Shown piece after piece: positions 1-11,715 of a stretch of 64,000 bases of DNA (its first letter is position 1; each line of letters begins with the position of its first letter). Made by a program: the position numbers and the translations under genes. This DNA is from Diphasiastrum complanatum (lineage: Eukaryota > Streptophyta > Lycopodiopsida > Lycopodiales > Lycopodiaceae), in contig CM055108.1 in NCBI GenBank assembly GCA_029204225.1, positions 956,217 to 1,020,216 of the forward strand. Reading direction: 5' to 3'. A model generated the notes under the pieces. It saw only the letters and a program-made list of their open reading frames with translations. It was not told the origin of the DNA and made no database searches.

Positions 1-269
1 GCCAACTATACGATAGACTATTTGCATATGTGCATGCGTATATTTGTATATATAAAAGCACGCCCCGCTATATATTGGAGTCCAACGGGTTGAATTATGA
101 ACCTAAGAGCAAACCTAAAAGGAGCAACTTGACTGAAATAATGGAGCGTGCATGAGAGCTCTGGATCTTGTTGGACTGGCCTCGATACATCAAAGGAGTG
201 AAGCTAGATCAAGAGACGACGAGCAAAAGAATGGCCCAATTTTATCAGGGATTGTCAGGCATTCTTGTT

Positions 270-540
270 GAAAATTCCAGAATTCACACGTGTGGGGAAT
301 GTCCACAAGAGTGACTGATCTTGATTAAGCTTTGTGATTGGCACAGTACCCTGATTCTAGATTGTTCAACAAGATCTAGTTCAGAAGATATGGCTAATTC
401 ACAATCTAGCATGCTAATCAATAGACTATGATAGCAATGAATCTAAGAATGATTAAAAGTACAAGATTATAGTGTTTTAGCATTAGCTTCAACATGAGTT
501 AGAGAGAGAAAGCTAGAGAGATAACAAGAAAATTTGTCAA
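270..540 (-). repeat. Truncated copia LTR fragment, inverted
   Basis: Read on the minus strand this segment matches the 3' half of the LTR at 10227-10963. Shared stretches include the Leu/Ile-rich-looking run around the words TAGATTGTG, CACAAAGCTTAAT and GATCAGTCACTCTTGTGGAC, ending near GTGTGAATTCTGGAA. It lacks an LTR 5' half. The primer site that should follow the LTR is absent: the sequence beyond position 270 (bases 1-269) is unrelated and I recognise no gene in it. It is a broken LTR, not a promoter I can show to be active. Confidence 0.7.
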
Positions 541-733
541 AACCCTAATTTTGATTGGATCTCTAGATTGTGAGGCTACTGAACTTCATTTGAGTGTGTT
601 TCAATCTTAAGAAGTGGCAAGAGTCATATTAGATTGAGGATAGATTATAGGTTGATCAAGATATCACTATTTTGTGTGTTGATTTGCTTGGTATAAGTGC
701 TAGAAGAGAATTGAGAGGTCTTATATTTTTGTG
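541..733 (+). mobile_element. Copia 5' leader fragment (J-like)
   Basis: This stretch is clearly homologous to the reverse complement of 49085-49300, the untranslated leader upstream of the gag start of copia J. Both contain the words AAACCCTAATTTTGATTGGATC, GAAGTGGCAAG and TTGCTTGGTATAAGTGCTAGAAG. It has no coding capacity. It is cut at about 733, where the CACTA-type sequence with GACG-rich repeats begins, and it joins a minus-oriented LTR piece at about 540, so its own 5' context has been rearranged. Confidence 0.7.
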
Positions 734-739
734 TAATTC

Positions 740-1110
740 ACAACAACACCCGCCGCGATTTGTGACGTGTTTTGCGACGTGAATCACGAGCTTAATTTTT
801 TTTTAATTCATCACGGACGTCGGAAAAACATGTCGCTATAAGGTCGTCGGAATCTGACGACATTAAAACACGTCGCAATCCGACGGGCATAAAGTGCCAT
901 ATTCCGATGAAAATAATCCCGAGTTATTACGTCAATCCACATCTCTAAATTTGACATTGCAATTCTTGAAAAAAAAATATTGCACATATAAAGCAATGGC
1001 AATATAGCACGATCATTTGCAATAATAATATTTTTCATAATATGAAATAATGTATATCAAAATTGGTGCTTTAATGTCGCACGGGTCTCTCTAGATCTAA
1101 CGTCGACTAA
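740..1110. repeat. Subterminal CG-rich repeats of CACTA element
   Basis: Short repeated motifs built on GTCGGAATCTGACG, GTCGCAATCCGACG, GTGACGTG and GCGACGTG are packed here in both orientations, in sequence that is otherwise AT-rich. Related motifs recur at 8690-8840. In En/Spm elements such subterminal motifs bind the element's TNPA protein; that role is inferred from the superfamily. Confidence 0.6.
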
Positions 1111-1176
1111 AACTTATAAACCTAATCTACTCGTCATCGTCGTGACGTCCAGTCTGCATGAACACAAGCAAACAAA

Positions 1177-2013
1177 CTATATTGATCGTATTAAATTAAA
1201 TAAAATTGACGTCGAAATACAAACCACATTAGTATGAATACAAAAACTAGTACTTACATTTGGAGGATGACCCTCGCTCTTTAGTTTGTCGACTAATGCG
1301 TCGTACGATTCCCTGAAGACAAATTTGTACTCCTCCTTAGTTGGCAGACGTCCATAGTCCGCCAACTATCCATGCATTCAATTAAAGTTGAAATTAATTT
1401 AGAGCTACGTTGAAGCAGCTAGTCATAATGCATATTAAAAAATAAAAGCATATAAAATCAAAGATAAACTATAAGAGTAGTGTAAGTTCACTTACCATGC
1501 TTGCTTGCAATCTCGTCTTTCTACTCGAGCCCAACTTAGGATTGCCTATCCCATGCATCCTAGTAGCCACAACATCTTTCTGAATCTTGTATTTATCTGG
1601 TGTTCGTTCATCTGCTTTTACACGATTCCAATCATTTCTTGAACACCAGGAGGGCTTGGATTGCCCGTCCCTATAAGCTCGTCATGCCATATCACGACGA
1701 TGCCTAATCCATAAGCTCATATGCTTATGAATTTCCTTCTCCTCGTATTCCTATTCTTGTTGGCATAAAGAATAGAGTCAGTCCAAAACCACCCTCCCTT
1801 TTCTATTGCAATTATATTGCCTTAAGGATCCACGTCATAATAAGGATTTGTGGATGACTCTTCGGTGGGGCGGGAGCCGCAGCCGCTTGTGAGGGACCAC
1901 CCTCATCTTGGCTAAGCATATTTTGCAGTTGTGTTTTTTGCTCAGGAGTTGATGATTCATATAAATTTTTTTACAAAGTCTCCCGAGCTTTCACCACTGC
2001 CTGACCCCGACAT
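1177..2013 (-). pseudogene. TNPA-like CACTA accessory protein remnant
   Basis: Reading leftwards from about 2013 there is a start with MSGSGSGESSG, then fragments in shifted frames: a Gln/Ala-rich stretch (about 1975-1880), DWNRVKADERTPDKYKIQKD (about 1630-1575), a segment with GSSRKTRLQAS (about 1540-1500), and YGRLPTKEEYKFVFRESYDA (about 1356-1300). This order and character resemble the plant transposase family found beside TNP2 in CACTA elements (Ptta/En/Spm, Transposase_24-like). Several stops and frameshifts lie between fragments, and an intron-like gap separates 1500 from 1365. It diverges from the TNP2 gene, with about 280 bp between them that could hold a shared promoter. The family assignment is by pattern only. 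Confidence 0.5.
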
Positions 2014-2289
2014 GATTACTACATTTATAAACATACAATACATTACAATAAACCCTAATATATCGATATGAAGTAGAAAAGAAAATCGATTACAGAACTT
2101 TTATGCATATTGGAGTGGGACTTTCATACATGTGTTAACAAAAGAAGAGAGATATGCGTCTAGAGCTCGAGCCTGCACCAAGATTGGCATAAGAATCATA
2201 TAAGCGACAATGTATAAGAAGAGTACTATCTAAAAATTAAAACATTAGAATCATACAATAATTTTATGTTATTTGTGTTTTGTACTTGT

Positions 2290-5200
2290 GCATATATGCA
2301 ATTTATCACAACGAGATGAATTACATTCAGATCAGTCTAGCGATGAAGACAGTACTCAAGTTAACAGGGTAAGTAATAAACATGCATGTTTTCTTGTTCA
2401 TAAAAACTTTGTTATTATAAGTTAAAATATTGTGCTAAAGTGACATGTACTTGATTTTTGTTCTCGTAGAAAAATTATTTTCAAAATAAAATATGGTGCA
2501 CATGCCTCAAGTGTGATGGACAAAAGATGCGTGAAAGACGCATTGTTGAAAATCATTTGTGAAAGTTTGGACAAAAAGAAGAAGGTCAACCATCGAATTT
2601 GGAAGACGTTGAGGTTTGTTGATTTTATATGATTGTTTTTTATTATAATCTTCGTTAATCTATATATGTCACTTATGAAATTTGTTTCATGTGTGTAGCC
2701 AATACATCGAATGCCATTTCACGGAGTTGATCCATCTGTGTTTAGTTACAATCAACGTCAAGTTTTGATAGACATGAGAAAACAAAGAATGAAACAAATT
2801 AAAGAGGCAAACACAATTGGAAAAGAGAATAATCAACTTGATTCTAACGATTATGATGATGAGCTGCAACATGATGAAACAATTCACAACATGTTTGAAT
2901 CTTACTTTGAAACAAATGAGAATGATGATATGCATGCATCTTCTAATGAAAACGGAAATCACGAAGAATTTGAGATGGATGAAGACGAGATTCTATTGCG
3001 CAAGGAGGTAGACACTCCTCTATATCTTGGAGCATCCATTTCAAGACTAGCTACGTCAATTCTTATTCTAAACCTTCAAGCAACATACAAATGGAGTGAT
3101 CGTAGCGTGACATCTTTATTCGGGTACTTAACGCACAACTCAACTATTATACTTTATAGCGTATTTACATTAAGTTAATATTTTTTCTTTTCTAACAACT
3201 CACATTGCTCTTTTTCTTTTTTTTTTTGGTCAAAAATCGATCTACGGATGATGTGATGCGAGTACCAAGTGATTCACCCGCATGGAAACATATTGAAGAC
3301 CAATGGCCTGAGTTTAAAAACAAATCTCGTAATTTGAGATTTGGCCTTGCTATGGATGGCGTAAATCCTTTTAGCATTCAAGCGTCAACTTGGTCCACAT
3401 GGCTAGTTGTGCTCGTTAATTATAACATACCTCCATGGTTGAGTATTAAAACGGGACACTTGTTATTGGCTTTATTGATTCCAGGAAAGTACAAGACCAA
3501 GAACATGGATGTGTATCTTGCACCTTTGGTCGATGAATTGTGCATTCTTCGGAATGGTATTCACGCTTACGACATCTCGAGACCTTTACAACAGCGGAAC
3601 TTCGTTGTTCATGGAATTCTAATGTGGACGATGCATGACTACCTCAGTTTAAGCGAATGTTCAGGTATCTATATAATGAATCTAATCCATTTTAGAGTTT
3701 AATGTTTGAGTATATTTAACTAAGCTTATTTTTAATTTGGTTTATGAACTATGCAGGTTTAACCACATCGAGTTACAATGCATGTTATATTTGTGGACCA
3801 CTTTTGGAGGGTCGACATAGCACGAATATGTTTAAAAAAGTGGTGTACGAAAATCATTGCAAATACTTGCCGCCTGATCATCCTTTTCAAAGGTTGAATA
3901 GACGATTTTTTGGAGGGCTAGGAGATAATCCTCTAACTACACCACCACCCCCACGCATGGGAGTAGCGGAATGGCATGGTGAATTGCTTAAACATCACGA
4001 CGTTAATTCTTCATGGAATGAATCCATTGATGGTATGAAACGGTTGTCTATTTTTCATAAATTACCCTATTGGAGGAATTTATTGATAAACCATCTATTG
4101 GATCCTATGCATATATTCAAAAACGTCGGTGAATCCTTATGGAACCACATAATTGGCATAAAAGACAACTCCGCAGCTCGTAAAGATCTACAAGCGGCCG
4201 ATGTGACAAGACCCTATTGGATTCAATACACCGAAGGTGGAGATGAGATTCTACCTAGTGTGCCGTGAATTCTTACAAAAGAGCAACTCTCATATGTTAA
4301 ACATGTCATAAAACAAATGAGAACTCCAACATGCTATGCACATTCTTTATGCAAGTCATTTACCAAAGATGGTAAATTAAGTGGATTGAAATCACATGAT
4401 TGGCATAAGATGTTGTAATTCATACTTCCACTTTCTATTCGAGGTCTCTTCAATGACGATGTACAAAATACTCTTTAGAATTTGTCATCGATGATTAGGT
4501 TTGTATATTTTTTTTTAAGCACTTGTATGAATATGTGATATTTCAATTTTTTATGTGTTAAACAACCTAATGTACTATCAATCTTGCAGGTGGATTTCTT
4601 CAAAAGAAATAAAAAATAGTGAATTGGATTCCATGAAAATACAAATGATCAAAATGGTATGTTTGTTGGAAAGAGATTTTCCAACTTCCTTTTTGGATAT
4701 ACAAGTTCATCTTCTAGTGCATTTGGTCGAAGAAGTATCCATTGCAGGACCTGTGCACACGAGATGGATGTTCTACCTTGAGCGCTTTATGAAAGTTTTG
4801 AAGGGCTTTGTGAGGAAAAAGGCAAGTTCAGAAAGTAGCATTGCAGAAAGTTGGCTTGTACAAGAATCTTTGTTTTATATTACCGAAATAATCTCACAAT
4901 TGCATCTTGCAAGTTCAAAAATGTGGTGTGAAGAAGAAGATGAACGTGTTAAGGGTGAAGTACCACAAGGAAATGGTGTGCAAAAAAGACTTTCACCTCA
5001 ATTAAAAGAGAAAATTGACACATTCATATTATATAATTGTGGACAAATGGAAAAGTGGAATTTAAGGTATGAAGAAGCCAAAAAGGAAAGAAACATAACA
5101 TTGAAACGAAGAAGAAATATCAATCGAAGAAGAAGAAGGGCGTTGGAGAACGACGAACCTTTGGAGCCTTTACCTTCAAAGTGCTCTCGTGAATGGATTT

Positions 5201-6275
5201 TTGATACGATGCTAAAAGCATCTGAAAACGGAGAAGAAGTGACCGAATTAGAACGGGAATTTGTTCGCGGATGTGGATGGAAGGTTAGTGTAATATTGTT
5301 TTTGTGAAGTTTTGTTTTTGTACTACTCAATATATGAATAATATTTCTAATTACACATTTGTTTTTTTTGTGTGTGTCTTAGAATACATCATATACTGCC
5401 ATGTGGGCATATGGACATCATTACCGTGTTGAGAGAGTTGACAACAAGCGACGTACATATGATTGTGGTATAATGGCCAACTTTCAACAAGAGAGTCGTT
5501 CTAGTGCGAGGGACCCTAATGTCATTTCGGGCGACCTAGACTATGTCGACACATTGCAACATATTTATGAAGTCGATTACGAGACTAATGACAAATACTT
5601 TATTTTTGACGTAAAATGGTTTAAGGTCATCTATCATGGAAACAACGCCACAATTAGAAATGATAACTCAAATTTTTTCAAATCGACTCAACAAAATGTA
5701 TATCGATGGACTCTCATGACACTTTAGTATTTCCACGACATTGCGAACAAGTGAGACTCTAAAATTTCAATGTCACTAATATTCGCAATCCAATTATTTA
5801 TGTATCAATCTTATATGACTAACTTAATTTTTTTTAATTTTTTGGCAGATTATATTCCATCCAGATCGAATAGATCCAAGATGGTGGTATGTAATCCAAC
5901 TTAATGCAAGAAAATGACGTGTGTTTGAAGGAAAAGATATTGTTGAATTGGATACACACGACGAACCACCACCCAATTTTGGCGACATTTTGGAAGAACC
6001 TGAACCACTCATCCAAACTCCAAATGATGGGAGAAGAAGGTACAAATGAAAATGATGAGATTCCTACGATCGCACAGGACCAAATTGGGGGTAATTTGAG
6101 GCCCCCACGTTTGGATGAGATAGAATTAGAAGAAGAGGAGATTGAATATGATGATAACTCACATCATGAAAGAGACACGATCAGAAATTTACGATTATAC
6201 CTAGACCTAGATTCAGATGAGTGTCAAGGCTTGTGTGTTGACAAAAATGATGTAAATGATGAGAAAGATTTATGA
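2290..6275 (+). pseudogene. TNP2-like CACTA transposase, broken multi-exon gene
   Basis: This is the remnant of the main CACTA transposase. The pieces run in the expected order. An N-terminal Cys-containing, acidic segment lies in 2460-3178. The transposase core lies in 3240-3702, with AMDGVNPF, STWSTWLVVLVNYNIPPW and MDVYLAPLVDEL, and continues in 3760-4268, with ACYICGPLLEG, LPYWRNLLINHLLDPMH and KNVGESLWNHIIG. A DUF4218-like domain at 4590-4950 has MVCLLERDFPTSFLDIQ, HLLVHLVEEVSIAGPVHTRW and FMKVLKGFVRKKA. A DUF4216-like region at 5380-5727 continues at 5849-6030 (PDRIDPRWWYVIQ). The tail to 6275 is acidic. Intron-like AT-rich gaps separate some pieces. A stop follows SVP at 4266, another precedes RVFEGKD near 5918, and a third ends RWTLMTL, so no intact protein is encoded. 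Confidence 0.85.
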
Positions 6276-6859
6276 TTATCTATCATTCTTTTTTTTATAT
6301 TCATCGCAATACTTTTTATGTATAGTTTTATAGATAGAGTTGAATGTGATACTTGAACCTTGCGGTTATGTCCTATTTCAGAATGTCACCGCATATTCCC
6401 TCCTTGCGGCGTGTAGGTTTTTCCATGCAAGTTGGAAAGATTAGAACCTCGCCTTTAACGGGAGAAAAGACCTTCCTAGGATTGGGGATTTTGATTATCT
6501 ACATTTCACCTTTTCATTTTAATTAATTGCTAGTGTATGCGATAAATTACGATATTGCTTTGAACAAAATAAAAATTATGAATTACATTTAATTTCTTAC
6601 TATGTTAGATAACGTATTCCAATAATAAAACAAATTGAAACAACACAAACTCACTGGTAAACTCACTTGAAGCTTAGGTGCAAACGTGCAATTGCTTGCT
6701 CTCTTTTTTTTGAATATTTTTGTCACATGCACAAGCAATCAAAAAATAACACTATATTACACAATTGAACCATTATTATAAGCGAATTCAAACATACAAT
6801 TACCATCAAACACTATCTAGTCATCTACTATTATAAATCTTAATCAAAACACACTCATA
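6276..6859. other. Non-coding 3' part of the CACTA element
   Basis: After the transposase tail the sequence is AT-rich with no reading frame or repeat I recognise. The region up to about 6860 probably belongs to the CACTA element's 3' non-coding part. Confidence 0.3.
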
Positions 6860-8440
<1,581 letters not shown>

Positions 8441-8689
8441 AACAAACAAACAAACACCAACCTCAAACAAACAAACAAAAAGCAAAACAAACAAAAATCA
8501 AGCACCAACCTCAAACAATGATCTTCAAGCACTGATCTTGAAGCACCCTTAAGCACTCAAGCCCTCAATCACTGATTGCCCTCAATCGCCTTCAATCACT
8601 CCAAAGACGCTCAAATCTGCAAAAAACAAAGTGAAAGAGAAGGCGTTAGATTGCGCGAATTGGAAAGATTGAAACAGATGTTGGAATTT
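8441..8689. other. Unassigned sequence with AAACAAAC and CAAGCAC words
   Basis: It contains short-period repeats (AAACAAACAAAC; CTTCAAGCACTGATCTTGAAGCACCC) and a short Glu/Arg-rich open stretch. I recognise no gene. Confidence 0.4.
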
Positions 8690-8845
8690 GACGGCCTCCA
8701 AACACGTCGAAATCTGACATCTGTGCCCATTCAGGCCCGGACAAATGTGCCAGATGCCGTGGATAGGCTTTTTGGCTTGCACATGTGGACGTCGGATTCC
8801 TACATCCGTTGGATTCCGACGTCCATGTCGGATCACACGGGAAAA
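8690..8845. repeat. Right-hand CACTA subterminal repeats
   Basis: Motifs such as GGACGTCGGATTCC, CCGTTGGATTCCGACGTCC and ACACGTCGAAATCTGACA match, in direct or inverted form, the motifs at 740-1110. They mark the other end of the CACTA element. Copia gag coding sequence resumes immediately afterwards. Confidence 0.6.
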
Positions 8846-8849
8846 TTCA

Positions 8850-9345
8850 AGGGCAAAAGCAAAAGTAAGTGTTTTAAAGGGAAAGATCAAGGGGAGGCTT
8901 CTTGAAATGGCAAAAAGAAAGATAGATCAAAACTCAAGTGCTATTGTGGCATCAAAGGACACTTGTGCAAGTGAGTGCTACAAGAAGAAGAGAGATCAAG
9001 GAGACAAGCAAGGTAATATTACTCTTGATGAATGTGGTTTTGATGTTCAAAATGAAAATGAAGATGCTTTTGTGATGTCTTCATGTATGCTTACCAATGA
9101 TGGAGATCTAGATCCATGGTGGATTGATAGTGGAGCAAGTTCACACATGACTTTTCACAAAGAGTACTTCACTTCTTTGTTGGCATATGAAGATGACAAG
9201 AGGGTGATCTACACGACCAATGATGGTGAGTGTGCAATCAAAGGAATTGGCACGTTTCCTATCTCTCTCTACAAATAGGAATGTTTATTTGGAGGATGTT
9301 TTGTTCATTCCATCTATTACTAAGAATTTACCCTATCTAAGATAC
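8850..9345 (+). pseudogene. Copia gag zinc knuckle and protease fragment (element A)
   Basis: Frame-shifted pieces encode a Lys-rich gag tail and a zinc knuckle (CYCGIKGHLCKECYKKK, about 8938-8990). A protease start follows with WWIDSGASSHMTFHKEYF (about 9118-9170), containing the aspartic-protease triplet DSGAS, then a stretch typical of the segment between protease and integrase (TNDGECAIKGIGTFPISL; VYLEDVLFIPSITKNL in another frame). The coding match stops near 9340. It is a plus-strand remnant with no RT or RNase H, probably from the same element as the leader at 541-733. Confidence 0.8.
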
Positions 9346-10020
9346 AACCATTGATTATTACTTGGATTCAAGTGAGCCTTCGTCACCATGGTTTACCAGT
9401 CCCATGTCGACCAATGGCAACTTAGCTTTTTTTTTTTTTTTCTTTTGTAAGAATTGTTTAATCTCTTTCTTATAGTATTGATTATCCTCTGATAACTGTT
9501 TAAAAGTTATGTTGGACATTCTAGAGGAAAAATCCTCCACTATGTCATATGAACGATGTCTAAGTGGGGATGGATCTCTAGGTATCTCATTACTTATTAT
9601 TGGATCTGAGAACGTTACTTTCTTAACTTCCTTCGTTTCTTCGTCTCTAAACTGATATCTGGTTCATATTATTTTTCATTAGATCTATCAAAGTCTGGGG
9701 CTTTAGGAATTTCGATGGATTGCTCTGCAGATTATGTCTTGGTTGTCGCGTTCTTCGTGTTTTTTGTATTTTTTTTGCGAATTATCCTTCGTAGTTTTTT
9801 TTTTTTTTATCTCTAAGAGTTGGTGTATTCTTCCTACTTCTAGTTGTGACTTTATTTAGATCTAAATCTAATTCAGGCCAATCGTGGTCTTGATCATCTA
9901 TGGTCTCAGACTCTACTTCTATCCTTTGGACTACCATGTCAGTGTTAGATTTAGATGGTCATGGCTCATCTTCTCTAGGTGTATTTACAAACCGCAATTT
10001 AGACCATGGTGTCGTAAAAC
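9346..10020 (-). other. Unidentified charged ORF remnant
   Basis: On the minus strand, shifted frames give charged stretches: DDQDHDWPELDLDLNK near 9890-9840, SLETKKRRK near 9650, and EDFSSRMSNITFKQLSEDNQ with a long Lys run to 9358. The poly-A/T runs that break the frames suggest decay. I could not assign a family; a retroelement or viral structural-protein remnant is possible but not supported. From 10021 to 10226 I see nothing. Confidence 0.3.
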
Positions 10021-10226
10021 AGTGGTTGTGAGCGCAGCGGAGGCTCGGTTGCTCAGAGTGTAGGCGTGTAGGAACGAAAACACAACAATTAGCAGCAAAA
10101 ATATTCAAGTGGAAGATTTGCTATAGTTTGTGCAAATGAACGACGTAGTGAGATAAAAATTGCACTCTGATATGTAATTGGTAAAATTGAAAAACAATCC
10201 ATATTGATTTTTTGGCTTGCTACAGA

Positions 10227-10963
10227 TGTTGTACCATGCAAGTATGTAGCTCATTAATGCAAAATGCCAAGTTTGGCCTACATAGAACTCGAGCTACATG
10301 GTTATGTATTATCTAGTTTGATAAAAACAACTTGGATATAGTTTGTAGACATAGAATTAGCATGATTATGCTTGTAGAAACTCGTGACAACTCACATGCA
10401 TTAATTGTAAGTGATCCATAGTGACATGCAAGGCATGCACAAAGTTTTATGGACACATGCATGATGATTTGGACATTTCTAGTTAGAACTAGTACACTTG
10501 TAAAAAGTTGGTAGAATTCCATGCATGACAAGTGACAAATGTCACATAGACTCTAGATGTCATTTTGGAATGGATAGATATGGTTCTACCTCAAGCTACC
10601 TCCATCTTTATAAATATGTGTAGCTCTCCACACAATCAATGATGAAGAACCAAAGTTTTGTAGCTATCTCATGCCATTTTGGATCTAAACAAATATTGCT
10701 TGTTATCTCTCTAGCTCTCTCTCTCTCTAACTCGTGTTGAGGCTAATGCTCATACATTGAAATCTTGTATTTTTATTCATTCTTTGATTCATTGCTATTA
10801 TATATAGTTGATTAGCATGCTAGATTGTGGATTAGCCATTTTTCCTGAACTAGATTTTGTTGATCAATCTAGAATCAGGCTATAGTGCCAATCACAAAGC
10901 TTAATTAAGATCAGTCACTCTTGTGGACATTTCCCACATGTGTGAATTCTGGAAATTTTGTCA
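10227..10963 (+). repeat. 5' LTR of copia B
   Basis: The 3' end is firm: ...GAAATTTTGTCA is followed at once by the tRNA-iMet primer site. The 5' end is placed at a TG (TGTTGTACC) by analogy with other LTRs here of about 700 bp, and is less sure. A TATA-like TTTATAAATATG lies at 10607-10618. A TC-rich tract follows at 10718-10735. A minus-oriented partial copy is at 270-540. No 3' partner LTR is present because the element is cut off at about 14550. Confidence 0.7.
10607..10618 (+). promoter_or_regulatory. TATA-like box in copia B LTR
   Basis: TTTATAAATATG lies about 355 bp before the LTR end, in the position expected for the U3 promoter of a copia LTR. Confidence 0.45.
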
Positions 10964-10976
10964 TGGTATCAGAGCC
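10964..10976 (+). other. Primer-binding site of copia B
   Basis: TGGTATCAGAGCC, complementary to the 3' end of plant initiator-Met tRNA, sits directly after the LTR. The leader from 10977 to 11715 is non-coding. Confidence 0.9.
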
Positions 10977-11715
10977 ACATTAAGCTTTGCATGCTAACAA
11001 CTCTGATTGTACAAGAAACTGAGAGCTAAATCAAGCAAAAAAGCAGTTTTGCACTTTTTCTAACCCTTCTTTGAAGTGTATTTGGATCAAATCGGACTTG
11101 AACTAAATTTTTAGACTTGAATTGAGGTAGTACGGAATTCTGGAATTCCGCACGTGTGAAAATCAGAGTTTTTCAGTCACTTTGTTCTCCTTTCTTATAG
11201 ATCCAACGATAGCAGTGTTATTTTGATCCGTACTTTCCATAGAAATTGAAATCAAATCAATTTGATGTGTCTAGCAAGAGTTATAAGCTCTTAATGAGGA
11301 TAGGGATAGGTCCAAAATCTGAGTGACAGCATTTTGATTTGATTCAATTATACTTTGTTCTGAATTCATTGTTTTGAGCATCCAACACAAGAAACTATAG
11401 ATCAAGATTGAGTTGAAGTATTTGAACACCCTTTGAGCCTTCCGAGTGTCAATAATGTTTTCTTTTGAAGCATTTCACACGTGCCAAAAGTAGAATTCAA
11501 ACCAGTCAAAGTGTCTCAAACCACTTTTTGTGTCTGATCTAGAAAACTTGTCTTGTGGAATATTTGATATTCATCTCAAATATAGTTGCAAGTGTCTCAC
11601 ATAGGAAGGTAGTTCAACCTTGAAAATACCTATAGTGAAGAGGGCATCAACTCTAAGTCTGATAGGAAAAAGCTCAAACATATCTCAATCCAATAACTAA
11701 GAAGTCTTCATTATA

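Noticed and set aside
9346-10020. Integrated viral sequence
   Set aside because: Charged frames only; no diagnostic motif such as RT or movement-protein signature.
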